From Hansfordia pulvinata (lineage: Eukaryota > Ascomycota > Sordariomycetes > Xylariales), in NCBI GenBank assembly GCA_006538405.1, contig BJKQ01000009.1, forward strand, positions 2,242,001 to 2,306,000: 64,000 bases of DNA. The letters run 5' to 3'. Shown in pieces: positions 46,329 through 59,000 of the stretch. A model generated the notes under the pieces. It worked only from the letters and a program-made list of their open reading frames with translations, searched no databases and had not been told where the DNA came from. Each line of letters opens with the position of its first letter. The first letter of the stretch is position 1. The translations under genes and the position numbers were made by a program.

Positions 46329-47862
46329 CTCGTTTACTGAGGGCACTCCGGCGCTTCATCACTGGGGACGATTCGTGCTCACCCCCTAAAGAAGCGCTCA
46401 AACGCGCCACATTTAGACACTCAGGCCCAGAAGCTCGATCAACAGCTTTCTCCAATACTTGACTTTATTGTCAACGCATGACAACTGGACAAGACCGGCT
46501 CGCATGGCATGAACCGGCCTCGATTGACTGGCAAAGCCGACGAAACGAGGAGCCACTTTCACCCGAGCAGCTCTTGATAAATCCCTCCGCTAGGCCGCAT
46601 AGGGCTTTCGAAAGTGGCCTGTCACGAGCTGGGGCCCGGCCTTGGTGGCTGCATGGCCAACATGCGATTTTACGAGAAGCCCATGCTGAGATCCGGTTTT
46701 TAAATGGGCCGAAAGCAGATTATTAGATCTGACAAGATCTCTAGTGCGGTCTCGTGACGCAAGCAGACGACAAATGCTCGGATTGATGGCAAGCTTGCAG
46801 CAGGTCGCCGCCGACAAGTCGCCGCTTCAAGCATTGCTTACTCTGCGGAGACGCATAAGCGATTTACGAATATTCGCATAGGATCTTCTGTCTGCGAGGC
46901 GTATCATCTTGCACGCAGCATGCTCCTTTGTCTGCGCTGGTCGCTACGTGTCAGGCCTACCTCTGCGACCTGCATCTCGCCGCCATTATTGGATCGCGGT
47001 AGCACCAACGGAAGCACATACAACGTGCTGAGTAGCCGACTTGCTTTTCCGCCTCCTCTTTAAGAGGAGTCGTCGCCGTTAGCTGCGACGCATAACCATG
47101 CTGCCGGCCTGACAGGGGCTGTGAGGGGGCAGAATCCCAAGCTCATGCAAGTCTGGCTCTTGCCAGCCCATCCGCACTACCGACCTACGAGAGTCGGCGA
47201 ATGCCGGATCGAGAACTCAATTCACAGAAATCTCCGCATGGAAGCGCCTTGTCGCTCACTTGAGCAAGCCACATAATGCCCATGAACAGCCCTACTCCAG
47301 AGAACTGCCTTGGCGTCGGTGCTGCACGAAGGGGGGCCAGCCAGGCTCCTGAGCCATCCTTGGACTCGGCCAGATGATGTGTCTGGCGACATCCCGAAGT
47401 AATGCTCCGCCAGGCTCATGGCCGTTGAGCTAGCGGTGGCGACCCGGGAAAGGGGCGCGACACTGCGGGCCGACTCAAAATGGAATTGCTTTGGACTCGG
47501 GCAAGACACCGGCATTAAGGTCTGGAACGACTCTGATCGGATCGGCGATTGGCTGTCGGCCGTGGAAGTTCTGGTGCTCTGCGGTCTTGCCGTTGCGCCT
47601 GTGCCTGATTGCCCTCGTTTTCAAGGACACCTACCACGCGAGTCCAGGACAGCTCCATCTTGCAACTCAGTGGGAGTGGGAGACCGTGACGGCAACCTGC
47701 TACGAAACGCAAGCCCAAAAATCCGACGAAGACGCAAGTCGACAACTTTTACTTCCTTTCCGTCTCGACTAGCTCCGAGGTGGCGAAGACCAGCTCATTT
47801 CGTGGAGGTTTCAATCGACGATCTGAGCTGCAGAGATCGTCGCCCCCATCTCCCATTTGAGG

Positions 47863-47875
47863 ACGAGTACTCGTA
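47863..47875. repeat. ACGAGTACTCGTA palindrome
   Basis: The dispersed palindrome lacking its first base. Confidence 0.7.
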
Positions 47876-49496
47876 GTGGAAAGGCTGTGGCGGCCAGAGT
47901 TCAGCCACAAGAGGTCCACAGCTCCTTTGGGCGGGGAGAAGTTACCAGCCAGCTGGGTCAGAAGCCCCGGCCTAATGCACCTCGGCGGCCCAGCCAGCGA
48001 AAGCCAGGGCTCCCAAGCTTGGTCCCTCGCGGCCCTCCGCGCCCTTGTCGCATCACTGGAACGCACGGCCTGAGGCAGAGGGCACAAGCAAATATGCTTC
48101 ACGGGCGTGCTGGGCGCGCCTGTCTTACCGAGCAGCGGACTTTTGGATCATCTCTCATTAACGGATGACGAGACTCTTGCCTGACCGTTGAACGCACTGA
48201 CGTCTGCTTATTTCGCTCTTGACTTATAATTAGCCGGAATATGCTTATCAGCCATGGGACCACAGTGGACGGCCTTGATGTCTCTCCACACCCTGCCAGA
48301 AGACCAGCGGTCCTGTACCCGTAGCGCCTATTACGAGTGACGGGCTCTCGATGATGAATCCGAAAAGAGACGCGCCTCGTCCTGGCCTGGCCTAATCGGC
48401 TAGAACGAAGGATTCCTTGGCAAAGGGTTGGCCGCTCTCCCCGGACCTGACAGACATCGCTCTCCGGCTCGCGCAATGGCAGACACTGTGCAGAATCGGC
48501 CTGAAAGAGAAATCATCGCCACAGATGGCATGCTCTAGCGAATACCCTCTCTCCAGCGCCCGCATCCAAAGGCCCACTGCGCAGCGGTGTTGACTATGGC
48601 GTTGTCTGAGTGTACCCTGCAATGCTTGCCGGGTGGCTCTGATGAGATGTCATATTCACAGGGAACAATGTGGGCTGCTAGTCAAACTTCGGTCTGATCG
48701 ACGCAGTTCACTATGCTGTCATTCTTTGCGGACGGCGGTTATCAACTCCACCATTCGATCAGCCAGGACCACGGAGATGGAGAGAGAGGGGCGCAGGGGG
48801 AAGAGACAAGGCGACGACCCCATGGCCCCTCAAACTGCACATCGTTGCCGGCTTGTCTTCTGGAGCATGCAGGTCTTTTCTGGTTTACTCGACGGCGACT
48901 GTTACATGGCGTCAGGCGGAAGAGTGCACGACATCTGCCACGTGCCCGCGGTCCCTGGCAAGCTTTGCCACTGCGCTGTTTCCTTTACGGCGCGGTAACC
49001 ACAAGTCGCTTCTTCTCCGGCAGGATAGCCATCGCCACCCCCTACGGCGCGCATTGCGAGGCGGCAGGATGGTGTGAGCGGGTACGCGTTCCCGTACTTG
49101 TCGTGACCTTTCGCTCTGGGAGGGGTTTCGCGGCTTACGGGGTACGACACGAGTACGCATGCTGGCGCAGGAGGACGTGTGGGCGGTCCACACTGATCGC
49201 CTCCTCCTTTTGCTCAACAGCGACTACCTGCCTACCATTGGCCCTCGATACGACAAATTCTCCTTTCGTGGCCACGCCGAGCCTGAGCGCGCCCAATACG
49301 TTGTTGCCTCATCCGATAGCCTTTGCGGACCGAAACCTCGCCTCCCGGCCGTGAGGATGTACTCGTACGGGCAGCAGGGCGGCTGCTCGCTGCCCCGACG
49401 GATCCCTCCCTCATGAGTGCGGGTGCGTGAAGACGCTTTTGGGATTGGTCCAGGGTAGCTCTGCAGCGCCAGCCGAGCTGGCAGCTAACTACGCGG

Positions 49497-49507
49497 TACG
49501 AGTACTC
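49497..49507. repeat. TACGAGTACTC motif
   Basis: A partial copy of the dispersed palindrome. Confidence 0.5.
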
Positions 49508-50668
49508 CTCGCAGGTAGGCTGGGAGGTGGCGGCTTCTCCTCACAACGCCATTCCGGAAGTAGCGAGCCAGACGCGTCTACTCGTAGCTGGGTAGGGGGA
49601 ACACGGGGAATATAAACACACAATGCGGGCCAGACGCGTCCGTGAAGGATTGTCTCCCACACGACGTGCAGATCGGGCGGGTCGGTGACGCGACTGTGGG
49701 GTGGGGGAGGAAAAGACACACACACACACATGCTCGTAATAAGAGAATGTGTGTAAGAGGGAGGGAAAACTTCTCAAGACGCGGGGGCCCCTCGCCAATC
49801 ACCCATGGCGGTCGTTGATTGGCCTGGCTGCCCACGGCCAACGGACGCCTCGAAAGTCGCGGTCGACGATCGGCAGAGGCACGTCGCCCAGCTGGGTGCG
49901 TGCCTCATTACCCCCCGTACCCCCTCCGCGCGGCGTCGCTCTTGGAGTGCAGGGGGCCAAGGGCAAGCACGCAAGCCACACTGCTCCGGCAAAGAAACAA
50001 GCCCCCTCCCGGTCCAGACTAATTAGTTGGGACACAACCTATAAGCTGGGTCGGTCGGGGCAAGGCGGACACGGGCGCGACGCGCTACCGGCTGTTGGAG
50101 AAGCCGGCTGACTGCCGCCCCACTGCATCATGGTCGCTGCTTTAGACGGTTTCCCAACGTGCCCTCAAAGACGGGACGCTCGCCTCTCGCGTTCGGACGC
50201 GATGACAAGGTTCTCGTGATCTGTTGTTCCTTCTCCTCCTCAAAACATCAACATGCTATCCGGGATAGGTGAAGAGGGGAGGGAACTACCAGGTGTGTGT
50301 GTGGGTGTGCTCGTCGTATGGTGTAGGGGAAGGGGGGCTTTGCTTGGAGGCGCTTCGGGCCCAGACAGATCGTGGGACAACTCACGGCCCCTCTTTTCCC
50401 GGCAAACAGGGGTGGGACGGACCCTGATTGATGATGGCCGGCCGGCCGCCGAGTACGAGTGCCTGCCTACCCATCCGAAGGAAGACGAGAGGGTGTGCGA
50501 TGGGCCAATGAGGCGACGACACACGATTCTAGAGGATTTTCTCTGGCGTCTGGGTGGTGTTTGGGCCGTGGCCATGGGCGCCCGTCAATGCTGGCTGATA
50601 TCATCTACCGTGGTTCTGCTCGTGTGCCCGCGCGCGGTGGTGGTGGTGGTGGTGCGGCGGCGATCTTT

Positions 50669-50693
50669 GGGGGGGGGGGGGGGGGGGGGGGGG
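50669..50693 (+). repeat. Poly-G tract, 25 bases
   Basis: An uninterrupted G run preceded by a GGT microsatellite (50637-50655). It has exactly the same length as the run at 3253. Confidence 0.9.
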
Positions 50694-51031
50694 CAGGTCA
50701 ACCAGCGACGATTTGCCTGCTCCGAGGAGGATTGGCCTCACCTTGATTGACCGCAGGGCTGCCCTGAAGGGGAAGGTGACAGGGCGCCGTGGCCATTCGT
50801 TCGGTTTCGTCATATCCGCATCGTGGACGCGTCGCTCGCATGGCATTCCTCATCGACGCGCGCCCCCAGATTGCCAAAACACACAACACTTGGTCGTACC
50901 CCTCATCTTCTTCTCACCACGGGCCCTGCAGGCGGGGTGCGCGGCGCCCTCCGCTTGGCTGGCGGAGCCGCGTGCTGTCGTACCCGTGGCCAGGTCTGAG
51001 ACACGGGGTCGAGGCCCCGCGCAGGCCGCTG

Positions 51032-51067
51032 TCCTCCTCCTCCTCCTCCTCCTCCTCCTCCTCCTCC
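51032..51067 (+). repeat. (TCC)12 microsatellite
   Basis: A perfect trinucleotide run followed by ACCACCACC. Confidence 0.9.
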
Positions 51068-51392
51068 ACCACCACCTCCCTTGCCCCCCCCTTCCCCTTC
51101 GATCTGGAAATACGACGCACGCTCAACATGTGGAGGTGGGAGAGGCGGGTCACGGTCACGGTGAAGAAAGAAGACAGGGGCCGGGGCGATTGCGGACAAC
51201 CCGTCCTCTGCAGCCTATGCAACACAAACTTGACGGATGGCTCGTTTCTTCTGGCCTTCTGCGCTGCCACTAGAACGCGTGGCGTCGTGGACACTTGAAG
51301 ATGGGGTTCTTGCCATCGTTGAGCATTCGAGCTGCAGAAGACCCCGATGTACGTGTGCACCACAGGGGACTTGCTTGGACGACACCGCGCAA

Positions 51393-51393
<1 letters not shown>

Positions 51394-51422
<29 letters not shown>
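51394..51422 (+). repeat. (CA)14 microsatellite
   Basis: A perfect dinucleotide run in intergenic DNA. Confidence 0.9.
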
Positions 51423-51429
<7 letters not shown>

Positions 51430-53723
51430 ATAATGACACGCACTCGTGCCCGTCACTCACCTCATTAACGAGCCCCTCACTATACTCTGCAATCTGGACG
51501 CGTCGGAGTGTTGGGGTAGGGCCGGTGTGGGGATGTTTGGCCATCCCTTCGAGCCCATGCCCCCGACTTTGACCTTGGGCCAGGCTCCTCGCCGGGGTAC
51601 GAGTATCTGAGCAGACCCCATTTGCCTCAAGTGTAGCGTCCACCACTCATCAGAGACGGACGACTCCAAAGTCGACGCGTCGAGACATCTTGATACAGGG
51701 TCAGCTGGCATGGGTCGGGTCCAACCGCTCGTGGTCCGACCTCACCAGAAGCATGACATGACGTGCTCCCGGGCCGGCTTCGCTCCCCGTTGTACTCGTA
51801 AGGCCTCACGCCCATTCCCTGCCTCGGTGCCTCCCTCCCTCCCTCCCTCCGGCCTCGACCCGACAGCAAATTGACGGGGGTAGGAGAGGGCCCGCTCTTG
51901 CCCAGGTGCACGAGTGGGCTGGCGTCGTTCTCGCGGCGGGGCCCCAGCGCGCGAATCACCGGCTTTGATGGGGGAAGACGCGTCTAAGAATAGAACCCTC
52001 ACACCAGTCCACCCCTTCCCAGCCCCATTCCAGGTCGGTCATCTCCAGGCTCAGGGGACGGGGGCCCAAGAGAGACTTGACGAGATCCCGGGCTCCTCGC
52101 CTCGCAGCACGCGCTCGCGTGGTGTTGGCGTTGTCGGTACACAATCACAATCATCACGGAGAGTTGCGAAATTGGGTCGCGGCAGTCAGCACGCGCGCGC
52201 AGAGTCTCCCGCACCGCGCCACCGCCGCCGCCGCAACAGCACCAGCAGCACCAGCAAGAGCTTCATTCGTCCGTCTCCTCCTGGGGGAGGGACGAATCAG
52301 CACCCCGCGATGCCGCGGGAGGCCGCCGCGTCAAAGCAGGCTAGAGGGACACTATTGCCATGCTCAACGCTCGAGGCGGGAGAGGACGCGGGATGTGAGT
52401 TTGCGGTGATAAGCAGAGCAGCCAATGGGCACCGACAGACGCGTGGGACATGGAGCAGCCGCCAGCCTGTGAGCCGAGCTGAGCTGAGCCGAGCTGAGGA
52501 CTGCAGCAAGAGGGGACGGGCTTGAAGCCACACACAGACAGCACTTAACGCGTCGCGCCACAAACGTTGAAGATGAGTGGCATTCTTCCTGTTCTTGCTC
52601 CCTGGCCCCTGCTCTGCTCTGCTCTGCCTCCTCCCCTACGTACGGGAGCCCCGTCTCTGCCGTGCCAGCCATGTGCCACGGGCGGCGCTCGGTCCTGTCC
52701 TGGCACGGCCACGTTCCTCCTCCACACTACCGCAGCATCGTGTGAAAAGTACGCGTACAGCGTCCCTGTGCCCGCGTTTCCGTTCTCCGAGTCGCAAGTC
52801 ACTCTTACGCGCGACGTCGTCCCTACGAATACCCGTACCTCTCCCATCAAAGTATTCTGGTGTGCTAGCTGCTTTGTTCTCGCCTAACATTGGCAGCCAG
52901 AGCCGATGGTACGAGGGCCAACTCCCCCGCCCTTTAACCCCTGTCAAGGGGGGCCTCTGGGCATCTGCACAGTCCACGGGGGAGAGACAGAGAGAGAGAG
53001 AGAGAGAGGAGACAACGGCTCGCGCCACCTTGCCCCTTCCAGCCAAGCTGGGACGGGAGGGTCATGGACGGGGTTTCCGCTCTGTTAGCTCTGCTCGTTA
53101 CGAGCAAGCATGCCCTCCACGCTCGAAGCAGAGCACGGGTAATGAGCGCTGGGCGGAGCTGCCGGAATTCGCCTCCAGGGCCAAAGAAAATAACAAAGCC
53201 CAGGCTACCACGTCCCTAGCCGCTCGTATGGACGCGCGCGAGCACGCCGGGTTGAGGCAGACAAGCACACAAGGTACGGGTGCGCGCGAGTACACCGGCA
53301 CTCCTCTGGACCAAAACCAGGTCGGCGGTCCCCGCAGGTGTCACCCAAAAGTGAACAGCGGGTTTGTCTTCGGCCAGTGCGTGATATCGCGATGGCACGT
53401 GCGACGTGTGGCTGAGTCTGTCGCTGCATGTGTGGGAAAGACAAGCCGATCGAGAAGAGAGAGAGACTGCGGGCCGGCGCCCCGCCTCTTGCTCGGCTTC
53501 AGATACTCGTACTCACTCTTGTACGAGGTCGATCCAAGATGAAAAGAAAAGAAAAAAGAAACCACGAGAAGAAGAGGAGAAGGAGGCGACGCGCGAGCTG
53601 CTTTCGGGTTGGTGCCAACGGCTTGGTCTCGCCGCGGACGTCTCCAGGAAACCCCCCCCCCTCTCTCTCTCGGCCATGCATTATGGGGTCATCCAATCTT
53701 GCAGCAGGGCCCTCCGGTGATTC

Positions 53724-54062
53724 TCAGGGTGTCAGGGATGGTGCTCTGGCGTGTCTGGCGTTCTGTCGAGGCGCGGCGGACATGCTATTGAGACCTTTAA
53801 CAGCCACATTAAGGTGGTCTGGTCCATTTATCATTTCGATAAGGCATGCCACTTCACACCAACCCGCCCGCCCGGCCGCCCGAATATTACCATCTGCACG
53901 GCCCGGGAGGGCGTTACGAGCACTCGTATGCGCGGTGATGGTGATGAGAGATGAGAAGTGCCCTGCACTTTGCGGTCTCGCGGTGAAAGCCCTCGAACCT
54001 CTCATCTCTTTAGTGGAACGGCTTGGGTGACTCTCGGGCGTGACCGACGATGCCACCGCCGT

Positions 54063-54093
<31 letters not shown>

Positions 54094-54176
54094 TCCTCCG
54101 CTGTTGGTCGTTGTACTGCGTTCTCGTACTGAGATTTGCCTTTGCCGCCGAAGCAGCAATTGGCGAAGCAGGGCAC
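53724..54176 (-). other. Uncertain open frame with a protein-like N-terminal part
   Basis: Minus-strand open frame of about 150 codons without an ATG at its start. Its first 40 residues (CFANCCFGGKGKSQYENAV, then a poly-alanine tract from the GCC repeat) look like protein; the remainder does not. It could be an internal exon of an unrecognised minus-strand gene or chance. No acceptor or ATG could be settled by eye. Confidence 0.18.
54064..54090 (+). repeat. (GCC)9 microsatellite
   Basis: A trinucleotide run that would encode poly-alanine on the minus strand in the uncertain frame at 53724-54176. Confidence 0.85.
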
Positions 54177-56088
54177 AGGGCCACCTGTCCCCCCCCCCTA
54201 ACTTGGCATCCCTTTCCTCGCCCCCCAAAGGAGGCGGCAGGACGTCTGGGATCGGGCTTGTCCACTAACTGGTTGAGCCCGCCTGCCCGCCCCTCGGGGT
54301 CTCTGCCTGCCGACCGGGAGGGGGGGAATAAGAGGCAGGTCCTGGATCCGATCGCCTCGTCTTGTCTGTGTCGCAAAACAGCCCTGGTGCCGGATTCGTG
54401 GCCTTCTATCTTTCACCCGGCGTGCCCAGCGCCTGTGGGTGTCCCGGGTTTGTTTGAATGTGCCTTTTGCCTCCATTTGCTTGATAGCCGCCGGTGCCCG
54501 TCCACGTAGACTTGGTCACTTTGGCCGTCGGGCTGCGGGCGTAATATGTGAGGTGCTGCAGCCACCGGCCAGGTGCGCGCGCACCCTGCGTTAGGATCTC
54601 GTGTATCACTGGGGGTCAAGTAACATGGAAGATCAAGGGAAGATCAAGGGCATCGGCTACGGTACTTCTTCCTTTTTTCTTCTTTTTCCCACTCGCAGGG
54701 CGTCGTCGGGGGTGAAAGGCGGAAGTAGCAAATCCCTACCAGCCTGCCAACATAACACAGGAACACCCACCAACCGCCCCCGTTCCCTTTCGGCTCTCGT
54801 TGTTGGTTTTACAAGTTGCCCGAGGAACAGCGCCACTGGCGCAATGAGGGAAGGGAGAGATCGAGCGAGTGAACCTGTCGGACTCGATGTGTTCGACTGA
54901 AGGGTTGTCACCCATGGTGGAGGAAGAAGAAAGAATGAGGTGCAGCCACTCGGGCGGGTGGCTGCAGACGCTTGCTCCCCGGGGGACGCCGCGGATGTCC
55001 CGTTCATTATCGACGGCGTCGTCGTCCTCATGCTGTTTTTGATTTTTTCCTCCTGTGGTCGTAGAGTGTCAAATCTCTTCTGAGAAAGCCGCCACGCGGT
55101 GCACCCAGCTCATCATGCTTTTCGCCGCTGTGGGCCTCTGGCAGCGATGCCATTCTTTTTCTCTCGTTGCGGGCTCGCAAAGACCCAGGCAGATGCCGCT
55201 TCGAAGGGATCAGACGATTAAAAAAAATGTCCATTATGTCGGCTCTTATAGGTGCTGCGCGCGCTGGGGCAATCCATGTCCGCTGACTTGGCCCGTGTTG
55301 CTCGCGCCTGATCTCCCCGGGCGACGTGATCTCCCCGGGTGAAAGAACGCAAGGAAGATGCATGGAGCAAGCATGCTTGAACTGCTGCGCATGTTCGTCT
55401 CTGCGTTTGCTATCTCTGCGGAGCCTCTTAAGGGGGGTGACTCGCTCGCTCGATCCCCGAAAAGAGGACTCCTGTGCTGCTGTTCCATTGTTTGAGAGAC
55501 GCCACTATGGATACGACTGGGGTAGTCAAGCACGTGAACCATACCCAGTTCTTAGCCGATTGGCCGCTAGAAGTTCAAGTTGACTCAGTGAAGGCTCTGG
55601 CTTTCCGGGTCAGAAGGCTATGCTAATGCCTAGTGCCTCGATACGCAGCCGAGCAAGGAGTCTCTTCGGTTGTGACTTCCTTGGTACTATTTCCATGAGA
55701 GGGGTTGAGGAGCAGCGTCTTCTCCGCAAGCAGTAGTTGGGGCTTTGTGTCATCGGTCGAAGGGGCGGCGCTGCCGTCGGAAGGTTGGCTCAAGGACAAA
55801 GGGCTCCCTGCGTGGCCACTCAAGACTCGAAGACCTCTCGTGTATAGAACGGAAACAGCACACAAGGGAAGCCTTGCACATCGAAGTTGAACGTGACGTC
55901 GAGTTCCTTTGTCTTTTCTATCAAGCCATGCACCAGTGCTGTGATGTGGTGTGCTTCCTGATAACATACCTCTTGAACGCTCAATTGTAAACGAAACTCC
56001 CACGGAGAATGCGAATAGCAGGTACGACCGCTTGCAAGACCTCTCTCACTGGAAAACCAAACCTCAACTCGACGTGCGCACGACCTCG
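54177..56088. other. Intergenic region upstream of the large orphan gene
   Basis: Nearly 2 kb with no confident gene. The frame of the orphan gene stays open upstream of its first ATG to about 55951, so an unrecognised upstream exon is possible. A tandem pair GATCTCCCCGGG(C/T)GA is at 55311-55340. Short frames on both strands between 55700 and 56000 cannot be told apart from chance. Confidence 0.4.
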
Positions 56089-59000
56089 ATGCTGCTCGAA
56101 ACACACGGCGCCGCGGCTGACCAGGCGCCTGCCGATGGGACCCGGTCAGCCCCCGAGCCGCCGCCGAACGCGGCGTACCCCCGCATGCCCGGCAGCCACG
56201 ACCCGGCCGCGGAGGTGTCACGGCTGATCGAGTTCCTGCTGTCTGCCGCCGCGGGACCCCGCGACGGAGACGGCGGCGGCGGCGGCGGGACCGACCCGGC
56301 GCGGGAGGCGGACCTGGCCTTCGCGGAGGACCACCTCAGGGGCTGCCAGCGCGACATGGAGGAGGGCAGGCCGGGCTACGAGGACCCGGCGCTCCGCGAC
56401 GACATCGCGAGGGCCCTCGTCGTCGTAGCGGACGAGCGCCGCCTGGGGGCGGCCGCCGCACAGCGCGACGTGCGAGGGGGTCCCCGGGTGGTGGACGTGC
56501 CGCTGGACGCCAGGCTGGCGGCTTGCCTGTCCGCTCGCCGCGAGCGCCCCCCCGGGGCCGTCAGGGCGGCGGCGCCGCCGACCCAGCAGCAGCAGCAGCA
56601 GCAGCGCGAGAAGCGGCAGACGCGCTCCGTGGAACAGTCCAGCAAGGAGAGGGAGCTCATCTACCAGCACCCCCGCGCCGCCGCGGGCCCCGAGGACGTG
56701 CCGCGCTCCCGCAGCCAGCCGTTCCCCTGGGTGCGCTGGTACTCTGCGTACCGCGCGGAGGCGCAGGACCTGTCGGACCGCTACGCGCGCGGGCTGCGCA
56801 ATCTGGCGCCCCCCAAGGCAGCTGTGCTGCCGCAGAACTTCGAGGGGCCCTACGTGCGCGGCGGGCAGAAGGAGGAGCAGCAGCGCCTGCGCGCCATACA
56901 GGCGTGCCTGGCGACGCGGGCGCAAGAGGCCGGACCGGCGGCAGGGCAGGACGACGGCGGCGGCAGGCCGCTGCTGCGCGCGGTCCTGGGGAAAATCGCC
57001 AGGGGCCGCTGCCGCCCCGGGGATGCCCCCGCGCTTCGGCCCCTCGGCGACGCCGACGTCGCGTGGCTGGCGTATCTCTGCCAGCCGCCGAGGGCCGTCT
57101 TGTCCCCCGAGGCGCGGGGCTTGCTGCGGACCGACAACCTGGCCATCATCTTCGACGCGCGGCTGCAGCGCTTGTTCGACGAGTACCTGCCGTACAGCGA
57201 AGAGGCGGAGGCAGAGCAGGCGAGGACCGGTTGCGGTGATCCGCGGGGCTGGACGGAGCAGCGACTCGGGCATGGACGGCAGCGGCGGGTGATCGCCCTC
57301 GACGACCTACCCTCGCGCATCAACGGCGTGGAGCAGGCACACGACCACCTCCGGCACCAGAACAGGTCCTACCAATTCTCCCGAGAAGAGACGGAGCACT
57401 ACGCAAGACGCATAGAGGCCCTCGGACGCTGCAGGTAAGTCGATGACCCCCTTCGCTTCCCCCCTTTTCTTCAGCGCGGATTTCCATGAAAGAGGATCCC
57501 CCCCCCCCACCCTATTCTCCCTTGATAGAGAAATAGACGGACCACGCATTCTAACAACATCGCAGACTCACACGGACGCGTGGCGGCAGACCCGCCGTCG
57601 CGCCGCCGACGTACCGCGTCTACCCTGAGGACCGCGTGCGTTGGCGCGATGGCGGCGAGGACGAGGCCGCGGGCTGTGGCGGAGTTCCACCCCCGAGCTG
57701 GGACGACCTACTGAGCTGGGAGGAGGTCGGCAGGAAGGGCTCCAGTCAAGGGGCTCCGGCCCCGTTCCATGGTGCCGCCAGGGACGCGTCGCGGACGACG
57801 ACGTTCTTCCGCGACCTGGCATTCCGGATGGGCTGGGCGCTGGCGCAGGGCGAGCGCCACGGGCGCAGGGCGGGCGATCCAGGCATGCGGGAGACACCAC
57901 GGGCGCGGGAGGCGGCAGCAGAGGAGATGCGACAAAGAGCCCGCTCCGTCGCGGCCGCATGCGTTGGCGTCGCGGGCATCCAGGGCGTGGTGGACAAAGC
58001 CAATCCTGCCGGCGCCACCGCTGCCGGGAACGGCAGCGCGGAGAGGGATAAAGGCAAAGACCCCTTTCAGGCGGTCCGCCACGGCCTCATTGACGACTGT
58101 GTGCGGAACCGTGGGATGCGACACCCGGGCTGCATGCGGCCCGCCTCGGGCAGCGGCGATGGCGGCGACGGCGGCGGCGACGGCGCCCAGGACGGCATGG
58201 ATGCAAAGGGCAAGGCCCCGAGGCTCCCGAACCTGTTTGCCTGGGCCACGCCGGGACAAAGGAGGCTGCAGGCCCCTTATACCCGCCAGAGGTTCTTCAG
58301 CCTCACCCGCTGGCCTGTCGAGGTGCAAGACGCCGCGCAGCAGGACATCATCCGTGGTAGAAAAGACGAGGCTATCCGACGGGACCCCATCGACCCGGAC
58401 CAGCAATACGGCATACTTGGGCCCAGAGTCCGCCAGCCACACCGACAGCACCATTGCCTTGCTCCAGAAATGCCACGTTCCACAGCCTCCATATCCTCTT
58501 CGGCCGCGTTCGGGAGGTATCTCGCGGTCCAACGCGACCTGGCCAACTTTTTATGCATGGAAAAGGATCAAGCCGCCGCGAACCTTGACGCGGATCTTGA
58601 CGCGGACCTTGACATACCCCGGTTGCCCGCCTTGGCCTCGAACCTCGATGACGGGCACCAGTCCCCGTTGATCGTGAACCTCGAAGACTGGCAGCAGCCT
58701 CCGCGGACCTGGAACACCGGCTCCGGCCCCGATGCTTTGAGCGGAAAAGATGCGACCATGAAAGAGGCCCAGGGAGGCGACACAGCCTCGGGCGCGACTC
58801 CTGGTGCTGTGAGCGGCACAGATGCGAACACAAAGGAGGCCCAGGGAGACAACGCCGGCACCAGCAGCGCCACAAAGAAGAGCGCTGACACAGGTGTGAA
58901 AGCTCCCGAGTTCCGGCGGCCCCGCCGGATCGTGCGCGAGGACGAGAGGTTCATCCCGGGCCCTGCCACCTTCGTCATGGGCGACACGCCCCTGCAGCAG

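Larger units (their letters stand above)
38831..53723. other. Gene-free region rich in short palindromes and simple repeats
   Basis: About 15 kb without a convincing coding region on either strand. Open frames are all under about 215 codons, overlap on both strands and lack coding bias. Base composition looks balanced to GC-rich, not the AT-rich decay typical of RIP-mutated transposon deserts. It carries the densest set of TACGAG/CTCGTA palindromes, GGTACCTA motifs, CA and TCC microsatellites and a G25 tract, listed separately. CT-rich stretches and TATA-like words occur but lead to nothing identifiable. Confidence 0.55.

Noticed and set aside
48713..49354. 213-codon plus-strand open frame
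   Set aside because: No ordered domain, signal or coding bias, and competing frames on both strands; judged to be chance.
56218..57273. 351-codon frame antisense to the orphan gene
   Set aside because: The opposite strand has matching canonical introns and continuous coding over three exons; this is a GC-rich shadow.
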